NCBI GenBank assembly: GCA_051660685.1
Contig: JBOFQB010000041.1
Coordinates: 46,916-110,915, forward strand
Reading direction: 5' to 3'
DNA length: 64,000 nt
Origin: JAVBSX01 sp051660685
GTDB taxonomy: Bacteria > Planctomycetota > Planctomycetia > Pirellulales > Thermoguttaceae
Below the pieces are notes generated by a model, which made no database searches, had not been told where the DNA came from, and saw only the letters and a list, made by a program, of their open reading frames with translations. Each line of letters begins with the position of its first letter. The stretch's first letter is position 1. Made by a program: the position numbers and the translations under genes. This document shows, piece after piece, positions 9,878 through 19,901 of this stretch.

Positions 9878-10163
9878 AAAGTCTGGAAATAATAAAGAAA
9901 ATAGAAGGTGAAAGTGAGAAGTTGGGTTGAACCTGTCAAAAACGGAGTCTTTGAGCAATCATCGGTCCTAGAAAACAAATCGACAACGGATTGCCGAGAA
10001 AACTCAGAAGCGTTCATTGTATCATTCTTCCTCGACTTGACTACTACCATAATAGGATTCAATGGTATACAATCAGCGTTTTACCTGTTTTGTATGGAAT
10101 CCCTGTTTTATACCGAAATCGGTATGGACGGTTGCTTCGTCTTTCCTTCTTTTCCTGTTCCGT

Positions 10164-12683
10164 ATGTCCAAGACTGCCTTTTCCCCCTCCCAACTCGTTC
10201 CTACACTTTTGCGATTCCTCGGTTCGCTTGCATTCGCCGTTCTCCTGCTTTCTCTCCTCGTCCTGGTTCTTGGAACAACGACGTTCATTGAAGCAGCTTA
10301 CAACGCAGATGTCGTTACTTTCTTTGTCTACAACACGCTTTGGTTCAAGGGAGTGTTGTTCCTTCTGTGTCTGAACGTCCTCTGTTCCATGTTAAGCCGC
10401 TTTCCTTGGAAAAGAAAGCATCTGCCCTTTTTGACCGCTCATTGTGGTATTTTGGTTCTTTTGGGCGGTTGTTATGTGACGGATCATTGGGGACAAGAAG
10501 CCAATGTCTCGATTTTCGAGGGAAAAAGTGCCCGATATGCGCTCGCAAAAGGGTATCATTTTCAATTGACCCCGATCATTGACGAAGAGGAAACCGAACA
10601 AGTGGAATTGGAAACCGAATCGTCCAAACTGCCCAACCAATCCAATCAGACCGAACAATCACAAATAACGCAAGCATCCCGATCATCTCAAGTCCCGCAA
10701 TCGACTCTTGGACCACATTCGGGTCTTCCAACGACAGAAGAAATTGCCCGGGAAAAGAACCTCGAACGTCAACGAACGGTTCAAATTCCCTTTAACGGGG
10801 GACCGTTCAATTGGGATGATTACCAGTCTCAGGTTTGGTTTGGCAATTCAAGACCTTTTTCCTATTTTCTTTGGGGACTCATGCAAATTGTTCCGCATGA
10901 TTCCGGGACGATTTTTACCTCAAATGCCAATCAAACAGCGCAATGGGGTTCAACCTTTCAACTGGACGTCCTCGATTACATCAGTCATGGTCGAAAAGTT
11001 CCCGCTGTTCCGCTTGATTTAACAGTACAATGGGGCGAAAACGGTTCCCCCGAATCCGTTCAGTTGGTTACAAAACCGGAAATCGGGCTCTATCAGGGAT
11101 CACAAGTTGAACTGGGATTGGGAGCCGGGTTCTCTTCAGGAAAAGGTCAGATCACATTCCGAGTTGCTGAAAATCCCGTCGAAGAGAACGCTTTTTTTGA
11201 GTCGCTCAAAGAGCCAATTGAACAACCGCTTGGTGTTGTCCAAATCGTTGATCGCAACAAATCCTACATCATTTCTGTTGAAGAATTGCTGAAAAGGCAA
11301 ATGGAACAGCGAATGTTGCTCGACGGTCTTCAACGGGAAATGATGGAGTTAAACCGGAAACGGCAATCCGTCAAAGGGGAGGAGGAATTGCAAACCGTTG
11401 AGCAGGATGTCCTTGCGTTGTCCGACAAAATTCTCAAGGTGCAACAACAAGGGATGATTCCTTTAGGAGAATCGGGATACCGAATCGGTCTTGCCAAATT
11501 CATGCCGGACGGACCTGCAATTCTCCAACAAGGTCAACCGCAATCGGGTCAATCGCAACAAGCGCAATCCCCGATTCCAACGGGTCCGATGTTGCATTTA
11601 ACGGTTTCAGGTCCCAATCGACGGACCGACCAGCTCGTTCTGTTTTCTGACCGAGCTGATTTGAATACGCAATCGCAACAGTCCGGTTTGGTTGGAACAT
11701 ACTGGATCAACCCGCAATTGGCGTCTGAAAAAGCAGCCGGAATCATTGCCCCAACCATTCTTGAACGTCTTGCCCAACCTCGAATCGATTTGTTGCAATC
11801 GACTTCAGGTCAACTGCTATATCGATACTCAATTGGGTCAAACATTGTTTCAACCGGCACAATTGCTCCCAATAATCAACTCTCGCTTGAATCGGGAACC
11901 AAAAATGCCGTTGTTCTGAACATAACGAAGTTTATTCCGCAAGATTTTCCCGGTTTTAATGTTCTTCCTTGTACTTTTGACAAGAATCAGGACAAAACTT
12001 TTGTCCCCGACCAATTTGCCCGATTGCGGATTACACGAGACCAAGAATCGCAGGAATTCTGGATTCGCGCTTTGTATCTTACGCAAATACCTTTTGCCGA
12101 CGAACCGGACACCGATCAGGTCCGGGTCGTTCGCGGTCCCGGTTGTCCAATTCGGGTGATGTTTCCAAGTAACGAATTGGACCTCGGTTTTTCTCTTTAT
12201 CTGAAAAAGTACACACACAAGATGGAGCCGGGTTCCAAGATTCCGGCCCAATTTTCAAGTTGGGTTGACATGCGACTTCCTGAGGAGGTGTTGGACCGGA
12301 TTGATTTACTGACCCCGGGTCGTCCGGGACAGTCTGCTCCAAAGAATCGGAAAGAAATTGTCCCGATTCAGGATAATGTACTGATTAAGATGAACCAACC
12401 GGGTGTTTTTGTGGATCAGACAACAGCTCGGGCATATCGTGTTTACCAATCATCTTGGTCGGGACCGTATGGACCGCAGAGTATGGAATACCAGTATCTT
12501 TTCGACAAGGAAATTTTTCCCGGGGAAGAGGAACCGAGAGAGTCGATCTACAAATCGGTTCTTTCAGTCAACTATGATCCTGGTCGCGGTCTGAAATACC
12601 TCGGAAGTGCAATGCTTGTTTTCGGAACCGCTTGGTTGATTTTCCGTTCAAAGCGAAAAGACCACAAAACCAAATGTTCGTAA
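10164..12683 (+). CDS. ResB-like cytochrome c biogenesis protein
   Basis: The protein is 839 residues. Near the N-terminus are a hydrophobic helix pair (LLRFLGSLAFAVLLLSLLVLVLGTTTFIEA and WFKGVLFLLCLNVLCSMLSRFPWKRKH) and a third helix (FLTAHCGILVLLGGCYVTD). A large extracytoplasmic region follows, and a last helix (YLGSAMLVFGTAWLIF) precedes a short basic tail. This arrangement is that of ResB/Ccs1, which with ResC/CcsA carries haem across the membrane for cytochrome c maturation. The soluble region carries a Gln/Ser-rich insert near residues 170-220 and another near 460-480. No ResC gene lies beside it in this window. The start matches the conserved N-terminus; 34 upstream codons of the open frame are probably untranslated. 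Confidence 0.75.
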   Translation: MSKTAFSPSQLVPTLLRFLGSLAFAVLLLSLLVLVLGTTTFIEAAYNADVVTFFVYNTLWFKGVLFLLCLNVLCSMLSRFPWKRKHLPFLTAHCGILVLLGGCYVTDHWGQEANVSIFEGKSARYALAKGYHFQLTPIIDEEETEQVELETESSKLPNQSNQTEQSQITQASRSSQVPQSTLGPHSGLPTTEEIAREKNLERQRTVQIPFNGGPFNWDDYQSQVWFGNSRPFSYFLWGLMQIVPHDSGTIFTSNANQTAQWGSTFQLDVLDYISHGRKVPAVPLDLTVQWGENGSPESVQLVTKPEIGLYQGSQVELGLGAGFSSGKGQITFRVAENPVEENAFFESLKEPIEQPLGVVQIVDRNKSYIISVEELLKRQMEQRMLLDGLQREMMELNRKRQSVKGEEELQTVEQDVLALSDKILKVQQQGMIPLGESGYRIGLAKFMPDGPAILQQGQPQSGQSQQAQSPIPTGPMLHLTVSGPNRRTDQLVLFSDRADLNTQSQQSGLVGTYWINPQLASEKAAGIIAPTILERLAQPRIDLLQSTSGQLLYRYSIGSNIVSTGTIAPNNQLSLESGTKNAVVLNITKFIPQDFPGFNVLPCTFDKNQDKTFVPDQFARLRITRDQESQEFWIRALYLTQIPFADEPDTDQVRVVRGPGCPIRVMFPSNELDLGFSLYLKKYTHKMEPGSKIPAQFSSWVDMRLPEEVLDRIDLLTPGRPGQSAPKNRKEIVPIQDNVLIKMNQPGVFVDQTTARAYRVYQSSWSGPYGPQSMEYQYLFDKEIFPGEEEPRESIYKSVLSVNYDPGRGLKYLGSAMLVFGTAWLIFRSKRKDHKTKCS

Positions 12684-12790
12684 ACAAAGAATTGTATGAC
12701 ACATCATTGATATACCAATGTTGGTATAAGAAACCGTAAACAAATAACGATTGTGTTTTGATTTAACCAATCTTTTGTGTGAAACAATCT

Positions 12791-12853
12791 GTAGTCCCGT
12801 TAGGGACGGCCCAATTGTAGCCCGGGGTGAAGCGCAGCGCAACCCCGGGTTAA
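12791..12853 (-). repeat. Dispersed CCCGGG palindromic repeat (short copy)
   Basis: This copy contains GTAGCCCGGGGTGAAGCGC and ends AACCCCGGGTTAA. It is the reverse complement of part of the copy at 12927-13015. It can fold on itself through CCCGGGGT/ACCCCGGG. Confidence 0.7.
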
Positions 12854-12926
12854 AAAATGCACAAAAAATGAGCTGCGTAGCTGCGATCTCATCAAACTAT
12901 ATGTGTCAACATGTGGTATTTTTTTA

Positions 12927-13015
12927 ATTAGGTCGCTCCTAAGGAGCTAAATTTTGTTGGGGAAACGCCTAACCCGGGGTTGCGGTCGCGTTGCTCCCTT
13001 CACCCCGGGCTACAA
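12927..13015 (+). repeat. Dispersed GTCGCTCC...CCCGGG repeat (long copy)
   Basis: This copy begins ATTAGGTCGCTCC, has a GCTCC/GGAGC hairpin, TTTTGTTGGGG, and then AACCCGGGGTTGCGGTCGCG. The same unit recurs inverted at 43004-43085 and partly at 55606-55675, so it is a multi-copy family. Confidence 0.75.
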
Positions 13016-13132
13016 TAAGGTCGCTGCGATGCAGCTACAAAAGCAAATGACTCGTTCATTGCACGTTGGAATAATATCTACATTTCTCCTTTTCTCAAGC
13101 AGCAATCTACAGTTTCTATCTTTTTACTGTTT

Positions 13133-16100
13133 CTAAGTTCTGACCTTGCTCCATTGTTTGTCAAGTCGATTCGCCGACACTTTGATTGACGTTCCCAATT
13201 TTTGAGCAAAGAGCGAAACACGGTATTCCTCGATCATGTAACGGAACAGTTCCAGTTCGGGATCAGAAATTCCAGATGCTTCATGCAACAAACGCCGTTC
13301 TCTATACATGTTCCAGTATTGAGCCAATTCCTGAGTTCCCGAAAAATCCTGCTGTTCACCTCCACTTTTGAGTCGTTCAAAGCGTGAAACAATTGCCCGG
13401 AAATATCGCGGGTATTGTCGCAACCAATTCCAAGGGGTTGTGAGCAGAAAAGAAGGGGCGGTCAGTTCGGATAAAGCCGATTTGGCATCTCGCCAAGCAT
13501 AATCGAAACGTGTTGATTTGTTCTGCTCAATCGCAAGTCGGGCTTGTTGATACGACTCAAGAAGAGGACAAATCAGTTGCGTTACTTCTTGAACTGCGAT
13601 TCCAATTCGTGCTTTACCTGATTGAAGACGATTCGTAAAATCGATCAGATGACGAGGAAGGGGTCGTTCGTCCATCTCAAGAGCGCGCGTTGCAATCAGT
13701 TCGGCAATTCCCGTTTTGACGTCGAATTCAGGTAATGATTGAGCATACAATCTCAACCGGTCCATGTTCGGAATCCAGTTTGTCTGTGTTAGTAAATCAC
13801 GCGATGTTTTCAAAAAAAAGAGTCGCATAACTCCAAGTCGCGTTTCCCGTTCAGCCCGGTCAAGTGAATCGGATAATTGCAACGAAACACTTTTTTCGCA
13901 GTCAAACAAGGTCGGAAAAGCCCGAATTTTTCCCGTTCCTCTTGACAGTTCAATAAATTCAGGAAGATCACCAAAATTCCATTCAAGCAGATTTTCCCGG
14001 TTCCAACGCGGATCGTCAATCGCCGCAATTGATTTGGCCGCTTCAACACCCAATTCTTTCTGCAATTGCTCTAATTCCCGACCTTTTCCTAAAATCGTTC
14101 CATCTTCACTCAAAACCCGGATGTTGATCTTCAGTTCGTCAGGAATCCGTTCCCGCTCAAAATCGGTCGGTCGAATCGGTTGTCCAACCAAACGACTGAC
14201 CGATTTGGCGAGCACTTCTTCCAAAACACCGTTTGCGTAAACCAGTTCCTGAGTCAACTGTTTCGCTGTATCAGGAATTGGGACCAGATGTCGTCGGACA
14301 TCCTTGGGAAGAACTCGGAGCATTGCAATGATTTTCTGTTCCAAAAGACCTGGAACCAACCAACCTAATCGGGTTGGTTCCAATTGACGCAAACCTTCTA
14401 AAGGAACGATCAGTGTTACACCATCTTCAGGTTCGCCCGGCGTAAAATGGTACTCAATCGGAGCAACCGTTCCTTCCATTGTGGTCAGTGAATCAGGAAA
14501 ATGTTGCAGAACATCTGAGTTGACCTCTTCGTTGCACAAATCGGACAGAGAAAAAAACAACGATTTGCGGGTTGATTCCGGGACAGATTTGTACCATGAT
14601 TCCAGTGTTTTGCGGTCATAAACCTCTTCAGGAATCCGAGATTGATAAAATTCATAACGCGACCATTGTCCTCGCAATAAATCATGATGTCGAAGTTTAT
14701 CTTGCAGTTTTTTCGCTTCTTCAAGCATCAGGAGGTTGTATGCAAAAAAATCAGCCGTTGTTTGCATATCCTCTTCAACCAGACCGTTTTGGATAAACAA
14801 TTCCCGCGAATTTTTGGGGTCAATCGGTCCATAATTGATCCGTCGTTTGGGGATAATCACCAAACCAAAAAGCGAAACTTTTTCATAAGCGTGAACATAA
14901 CCCGTTTCACCATTCCAATGAGGTTCCAAATACGACCTTGTAATCACATGCTGCGCAAGAGGTTCAATCCAACTAACATCAATTCTCGCAACGGTTCTCA
15001 AAAATCGCCGACTTGTCTCCAACCGTTCAGATGCAACAACCCATTTTGGTTTGCCCGGCTGATTTTCTGGTTGCTTCTTCCGTTGTGCATCTTCTTGCAA
15101 GGGTCGTTTCATAAGACCACTTCCCGGCCAAAGAATGAACTTTCCTCCTCCTACAATCGTGTATTCATTCTTTTCGTCCCGATTAGCGATCCCAGACAGT
15201 AAACCCGTTAAAATGGAACAATGTATTGACTTGTAATCATCTTTGCGTGAATTCAGTTGCAATTTCACTTCACGAACCAATTGCAACAATTGAACGTGAA
15301 TGTCCGACCATTCTTTCATTCGATTGAAGGAGAGAAAATTTTGGACACATGCTTTTCGCAACTGATTTCGTGAGAGAGAGTTTTTCAGCTCTTGATAAAA
15401 ATCCCAGATTTTCAGATACGACATAAAGTCCGACTGTTCGTCCAGAAAACGGACATGAGCCGAATCCGCCTTTTCCTGCAAATCAATTGGTCGTTCACGC
15501 GGGTCCTGAATTTCAAGAACAGACGCGATAATAAGCATTTCTCGCAAAACCCCTTCTTTTTCCGCTGCAAGAATCATGCGGGCAATTCGGGGATCAACCG
15601 GGAGTTGACTCAATTGCCGACCAATCGATGTCAAGTCATTCCGGGAATCAAGAGCACCCAGTTCAAAAAGCGTTTTATAACCGTCCTGAATTGCACTGAT
15701 TCTGGGCGGATCAAGAAACGGAAATGTTTCGATTGCACCCAATTGCAACGATTTCGTTTGCAGAATGACCGACGCTAAATTCGTTCGTTGAATTTCCGGG
15801 GTTGTGTAACGATCCCGCAATTCGTAATCTTCTTGCGAATAAAGCCGAATACAAATGCCCGGACCAATTCGACCGCAACGACCTGCTCGTTGATCGGCAG
15901 ATGCTCTTGAAATTGCTTCAATTGGCAAACGCTGTGTTTTAGAGCGAGCCGAATATCGGCTGATTCTCGCGGTTCCCGGGTCAATGACATACCGTATTCC
16001 GGGAACGGTTAAAGAGGATTCCGCGACATTGGTTGCAATCACAATACGACGATGAGAATGGGGCTTGAACACCCGTTGCTGTTCAGCAACCGACAATCGG

Positions 16101-17110
16101 GCATAAAGCGGGAGTATCTCCGTTTTTCGGGCCGCATCATCTCCGGGAATCACATGATGTCGCAACAATTTCGCCGTCTCAAAAATATCCCGTTCGGTCG
16201 GCATAAAAATCAACATGTCCCCGCGTCCTTCATAAGCGAGTTCGTCGACCGCATCTAAAAGTGCCTGTTCTTCATCCGGTTCTGCCGATTCGTTCCGATT
16301 TGTATCATAAGGACGGTATCGAATGTCAATCGGAAAGGTTCGACTCTCAATTTCCAAAATCGGAGCCGGTCCCGTTGCTGTTCCAAAATGCGACGCAAAC
16401 CGTTTTGCATCAATCGTCGCTGATGTAATAATCAGCTTCAAATCACGCCGCTTCAAAAGTAACCGTTTCATCATTCCAAGCAGAAAGTCAATATTGAGTG
16501 ACCGTTCATGTGCTTCGTCAATGATGAGGACCTCATACTGATCGAAAAAACGGTCATTCTGCGATTCCGCTAAAAGAATTCCATCTGTCATTAGTTTCAC
16601 AAACGTCTTCGGTCCTGTTTCGTCCGAAAATCGAACCTTATAACCAATGATCTGTCCTAACGGTGTTTGCAACTCCTCTGCAATTCGGGCCGCAATCGAA
16701 CGAGCCGCAATTCGTCGCGGTTGTGTATGACCAATCATTCCATAGAGGCCCAATCCCAGCTCCAGACAGATTTTCGGCAGTTGCGTCGATTTCCCCGTCC
16801 CCGTTTCGCCGGATAAAACAATCACCTGATTTTCACGAATCAATCGGGCAATCTCGTCTTTGCGCTGTACAACCGGCAATTCCGCGTCATACTGAATCTT
16901 CGGTTGAACCTGACGTCGCAATTCAACCCGCTGTTGCGACGTTTTAAGATCAGAAATAAACGAATCCAAAAGTGCTTGGTATTTGGGATTCGTTTCAACC
17001 GGACCCTCTCCCAATTTTTTCTGCAACAGTTGCAATTGAGACCGCAATCGAAACCGGTCAACAATCATGCAACGGTCAATACTTCGACGAAACGCTTGAA
17101 AATCGGGCAT
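13133..17110 (-). CDS. hrpA: ATP-dependent RNA helicase HrpA (DEAH box)
   Basis: The 1325-residue length is close to that of the E. coli enzyme. The N-terminal helicase core has motif I GETGTGKST at 101-109, the DEAH box at 198-201, SAT after it, and the motif VI region QRAGRCGRIGPG. The helicase-associated and OB-fold regions and the long C-terminal DUF3418-type region follow. HrpA unwinds RNA in the 3'-5' direction and is implicated in mRNA processing and the rescue of stalled ribosomes. The gene starts 17 bases after the stop of proB and is probably the last gene of the minus-strand run. Confidence 0.93.
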   Translation of the reverse strand: MPDFQAFRRSIDRCMIVDRFRLRSQLQLLQKKLGEGPVETNPKYQALLDSFISDLKTSQQRVELRRQVQPKIQYDAELPVVQRKDEIARLIRENQVIVLSGETGTGKSTQLPKICLELGLGLYGMIGHTQPRRIAARSIAARIAEELQTPLGQIIGYKVRFSDETGPKTFVKLMTDGILLAESQNDRFFDQYEVLIIDEAHERSLNIDFLLGMMKRLLLKRRDLKLIITSATIDAKRFASHFGTATGPAPILEIESRTFPIDIRYRPYDTNRNESAEPDEEQALLDAVDELAYEGRGDMLIFMPTERDIFETAKLLRHHVIPGDDAARKTEILPLYARLSVAEQQRVFKPHSHRRIVIATNVAESSLTVPGIRYVIDPGTARISRYSARSKTQRLPIEAISRASADQRAGRCGRIGPGICIRLYSQEDYELRDRYTTPEIQRTNLASVILQTKSLQLGAIETFPFLDPPRISAIQDGYKTLFELGALDSRNDLTSIGRQLSQLPVDPRIARMILAAEKEGVLREMLIIASVLEIQDPRERPIDLQEKADSAHVRFLDEQSDFMSYLKIWDFYQELKNSLSRNQLRKACVQNFLSFNRMKEWSDIHVQLLQLVREVKLQLNSRKDDYKSIHCSILTGLLSGIANRDEKNEYTIVGGGKFILWPGSGLMKRPLQEDAQRKKQPENQPGKPKWVVASERLETSRRFLRTVARIDVSWIEPLAQHVITRSYLEPHWNGETGYVHAYEKVSLFGLVIIPKRRINYGPIDPKNSRELFIQNGLVEEDMQTTADFFAYNLLMLEEAKKLQDKLRHHDLLRGQWSRYEFYQSRIPEEVYDRKTLESWYKSVPESTRKSLFFSLSDLCNEEVNSDVLQHFPDSLTTMEGTVAPIEYHFTPGEPEDGVTLIVPLEGLRQLEPTRLGWLVPGLLEQKIIAMLRVLPKDVRRHLVPIPDTAKQLTQELVYANGVLEEVLAKSVSRLVGQPIRPTDFERERIPDELKINIRVLSEDGTILGKGRELEQLQKELGVEAAKSIAAIDDPRWNRENLLEWNFGDLPEFIELSRGTGKIRAFPTLFDCEKSVSLQLSDSLDRAERETRLGVMRLFFLKTSRDLLTQTNWIPNMDRLRLYAQSLPEFDVKTGIAELIATRALEMDERPLPRHLIDFTNRLQSGKARIGIAVQEVTQLICPLLESYQQARLAIEQNKSTRFDYAWRDAKSALSELTAPSFLLTTPWNWLRQYPRYFRAIVSRFERLKSGGEQQDFSGTQELAQYWNMYRERRLLHEASGISDPELELFRYMIEEYRVSLFAQKLGTSIKVSANRLDKQWSKVRT

Positions 17111-17127
17111 ATCGAATATTCTGTCGA

Positions 17128-18267
17128 TTACGATAAAATCTGCATATTGTCACGATGAACCGCTTCAACATAAGGAAGATGCCCCAAAATATCAGCAATT
17201 TCTTTCGTCGATTTCTTCCGAATCAACAACATTTCGGCATCATTATAATTAGAAAGACCGCGAGCAACTTCCTGACCATTTGCGTTGGTAATGGAAACGA
17301 GGTCCCCTTTTTCAAAGTGTCCGCGAGATGAGATGACACCGACCGGGAGTAAACTTTTTCCCTGATCTAACAAAGCTCTGACTGCTCCTTCATCCACAAC
17401 TAGGGTTCCTGTTGGACGACCGGCATAACCGATCCAACGTTTTCTTGCACGAAGTCGTTGATCCTGCGCAATGAAAACTGTTCCAACCTCTTTTGCCGAA
17501 AAAATTTGTTCCAAAATGTTCGGGACATCACCATTTGCAATAATCATACAACCGCCCGCTTCTGTCATGATTTTTGCCGCTTTCAGCTTGCTCGACATCC
17601 CCCCCCGACTCCGTTGAGAATTCTTTTCCACAACAAAACTCATCAATTCAGGCGTCCAAGTGTCAACAACCGAAATCAGTTCGGCCCCCTCTTCGGACGG
17701 ATCACGGTCAAACAGACCGTCCACATCTGTCAGCAAAATCAAAAGCGGATTGTCAAAGAGTCCTGCAACAAGAGCTGCAAGTCGGTCATTATCTCCAAAT
17801 GTCGTTTCCAATTCCCGGACACTAACCGTATCATTCTCATTGATAATCGGCAACGCCCCATAATCGAGCATTGCGCGAAGTGCATTTCTTGCATTAAGAT
17901 AACGACGTCGATGTGAAAGATCGTCCGCCGTTAATAACACTTGACCGGCATGTATGCCGAATCGACCAAGTGCCGCTTCATACGCCTCAATCAATCGGCT
18001 CTGTCCAATTGCAGCAACCGCTTGAAGTTGCGGAACAACATTGGGTCGTTCTTTCAATCCCAATCGCCCCATTCCTGCTCCAACTGCGCCCGAACTGACG
18101 AGAATGACCTTTTTCCCGCTTAAAATAAGCTGATTCAACTCCTCGGTCAATTGTTCAATCCGTTTGACATTGAGCAGCCCATTTGGCAAGGAAAGGACAT
18201 TGGTCCCAACTTTGACAACAATAACATCGGACGTTTTAATCAATTCATCGCGTAATAAATCCGGCAT
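17128..18267 (-). CDS. proB: Glutamate 5-kinase
   Basis: The 379-residue protein has an amino-acid kinase domain followed by a C-terminal PUA domain (about 285-365), the classical long ProB architecture. Recognisable motifs are VVKVGTNVL near the N-terminus, the phosphate loop VSSGAVGAGM, INENDTVS, FGDNDRLAA and SRGGMSSKLKAA. It phosphorylates glutamate with ATP as the first step of proline synthesis, in the cytoplasm. proA is not in the window. It lies 34 bases after nfnB and 17 bases before hrpA, which suggests one transcript. Confidence 0.95.
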   Translation of the reverse strand: MPDLLRDELIKTSDVIVVKVGTNVLSLPNGLLNVKRIEQLTEELNQLILSGKKVILVSSGAVGAGMGRLGLKERPNVVPQLQAVAAIGQSRLIEAYEAALGRFGIHAGQVLLTADDLSHRRRYLNARNALRAMLDYGALPIINENDTVSVRELETTFGDNDRLAALVAGLFDNPLLILLTDVDGLFDRDPSEEGAELISVVDTWTPELMSFVVEKNSQRSRGGMSSKLKAAKIMTEAGGCMIIANGDVPNILEQIFSAKEVGTVFIAQDQRLRARKRWIGYAGRPTGTLVVDEGAVRALLDQGKSLLPVGVISSRGHFEKGDLVSITNANGQEVARGLSNYNDAEMLLIRKKSTKEIADILGHLPYVEAVHRDNMQILS

Positions 18268-18301
18268 GTCAACCTCCCAGTTTCCTTCTATCTCCTAAAT
18301 T

Positions 18302-19738
18302 CTATCTTCTATCTTCTTGCGACAAAACTCTATCTTCTTGCGACAAAACATTGTGCATGTCTTTTGCAGCAGTTCGGCCCGCTCCCATTGCAAGAATAAC
18401 CGTTGCACTCCCCGTCACAATGTCCCCCCCCGACCAAACATTCGGCTTGCTCGTTTGTCCCTTTTCATCTGTTTCAATGTAACCCCGACGATCAAGAAGC
18501 AATCCGTCCGTATTGTGCGTCAAAACTGGATTGGCAAGTGCCCCGACTGCTACAATCACGCAATCTGTCTCAAACGTAAAATCCGAATCCGGCTTTTCAA
18601 CCGGTCGTCGTCTCCCCGACAAATCCGGCTCCCCCAATTCCATCTGCGAACATCTCATTGACTTGACCCGACCTGCATCATCGCCATAATACTCTTTCGG
18701 ATTCGTCAGGAACAAAAATTCAATCCCTTCTTCTTCAGCGTGATGTACCTCTTCAGCGCGGGCCGGGAGTTCTTCTCGGGAACGACGATAAACGATTCGG
18801 ACGGAATCGGCTCCCAACCGTTTCGCCGTTCGGGCCGCATCCATTGCAACATTTCCCCCCCCAATCACACAGATCTGTCGTCCTCGCACAACCGGCGTGT
18901 CATAATCAGGAAATTGATACGCTTTCATCAGGTTACATCGCGTCAAATACTCATTCGCCGAATAAACACCATTGTAGTCTTCTCCCGGAATGTTCATAAA
19001 AACCGGCAGTCCCGCGCCAACACCAATGAAAACAGCACCATAACCGTCCCGGTTCAGCAGTTCGTCAACCGTTACACTCTTTCCAACAACCTGATTCAGT
19101 TCGATGTTCACCCCTAATTGCTGCAAATAGTTGATCTCGGATTCGACAATACTTTTGGGGAGACGGAATTCCGGGATTCCGTACATGAGAACTCCGCCCG
19201 GTTTGTGAAACGCTTCAAAAATGGTCACATCATAACCCCGTTGAACCATATCTCCAGCAACGGTTAAACCGGCCGGACCTGAACCGATTACGGCAATCTT
19301 TTTTCCGTTAGATGCCGGTTTTTTCGGAATCTCAACCAGATTGTTTGTCCGTTCATAATCAGCAACAAAACGTTCACAACGCCCGATTGCAACCGGTTCA
19401 AACTTCTTTCCAAGAATACATTTCGATTCACATTGTGATTCTTGGGGACAGACGCGACCACAAACAGCAGGTAAGGCATTTGTTTCCTTAATTTTTCGCG
19501 CCGATGCTGCAAAATCCCCCTCAACAATCAACTTGAGGAAACCGGGAATGTCAACACCAACCGGACAACCCGAGATGCAGGACGGTTTTTTACAGAGCAG
19601 ACAACGGGCTGCTTCTTGTTGCGCCATTTCCGGGGTATAACCAAGAGGAACTTCCTGAAAGTTGCGAGCGCGGACTTGGGCCGGTTGTTCCGGCATAGGG
19701 GTTCGGACTGTTCGTTTATTGGCAGATGTCGTTTCCAT
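18302..19738 (-). CDS. nfnB: NfnB/SudA-type NADPH-ferredoxin oxidoreductase large subunit
   Basis: The 478-residue protein is of the GltD family. An N-terminal iron-sulphur region has cysteines at 46, 49, 54 and 58 and a second group at 93, 97, 103 and 107. An FAD-binding GSGPAGL motif is at 152-158 and an NADP-binding GGGNVAMDAART motif follows later. With the small subunit encoded just upstream it should form NfnAB, which couples NADH, NADPH and ferredoxin by electron bifurcation. Glutamate synthase small subunit is the alternative, but the partner gene argues for Nfn. The last residues repeat VLSQEDR twice because of a 21-bp tandem duplication at the 3' end. Confidence 0.85.
   Translation of the reverse strand: METTSANKRTVRTPMPEQPAQVRARNFQEVPLGYTPEMAQQEAARCLLCKKPSCISGCPVGVDIPGFLKLIVEGDFAASARKIKETNALPAVCGRVCPQESQCESKCILGKKFEPVAIGRCERFVADYERTNNLVEIPKKPASNGKKIAVIGSGPAGLTVAGDMVQRGYDVTIFEAFHKPGGVLMYGIPEFRLPKSIVESEINYLQQLGVNIELNQVVGKSVTVDELLNRDGYGAVFIGVGAGLPVFMNIPGEDYNGVYSANEYLTRCNLMKAYQFPDYDTPVVRGRQICVIGGGNVAMDAARTAKRLGADSVRIVYRRSREELPARAEEVHHAEEEGIEFLFLTNPKEYYGDDAGRVKSMRCSQMELGEPDLSGRRRPVEKPDSDFTFETDCVIVAVGALANPVLTHNTDGLLLDRRGYIETDEKGQTSKPNVWSGGDIVTGSATVILAMGAGRTAAKDMHNVLSQEDRVLSQEDRR
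18308..18349. repeat. 21-bp tandem duplication at the nfnB 3' end
   Basis: Two perfect adjacent 21-bp units (TCTATCTTCTTGCGACAAAA plus one base) encode a repeated VLSQEDR at the extreme C-terminus of NfnB. The tract TCTATCTTC also resembles the pyrimidine modules seen in several gaps. Confidence 0.85.
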
Positions 19739-19901
19739 CCAATTATGTCTTGATGATAATTTAGTCTTGGTAATAAAAAATTTGATACAGACGAGAGAAT
19801 AAGGCGTATGTACTTTGTAAGGTCAGGCACTACAAAACACTGCAAAAAAAGAAATCAATTCGGTTCATCCCTTGATTTTTTGCCGAATGAGTCAATCAAG
19901 T

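Larger units (their letters stand above)
12684..13132. other. Gene-free gap with two facing CCCGGG palindromic repeats
   Basis: This 449-base gap between convergent genes has no credible ORF. It carries two oppositely oriented copies of a dispersed GC-rich repeat family plus AT-rich spacer. A weak inverted repeat (ACAGT/ACTGT) near the end could contribute to transcription termination from either side. Confidence 0.6.

Noticed and set aside
16663..16947. Plus-strand ORF inside hrpA
   Set aside because: It lies wholly within the helicase gene in another frame and has no start context or family match.
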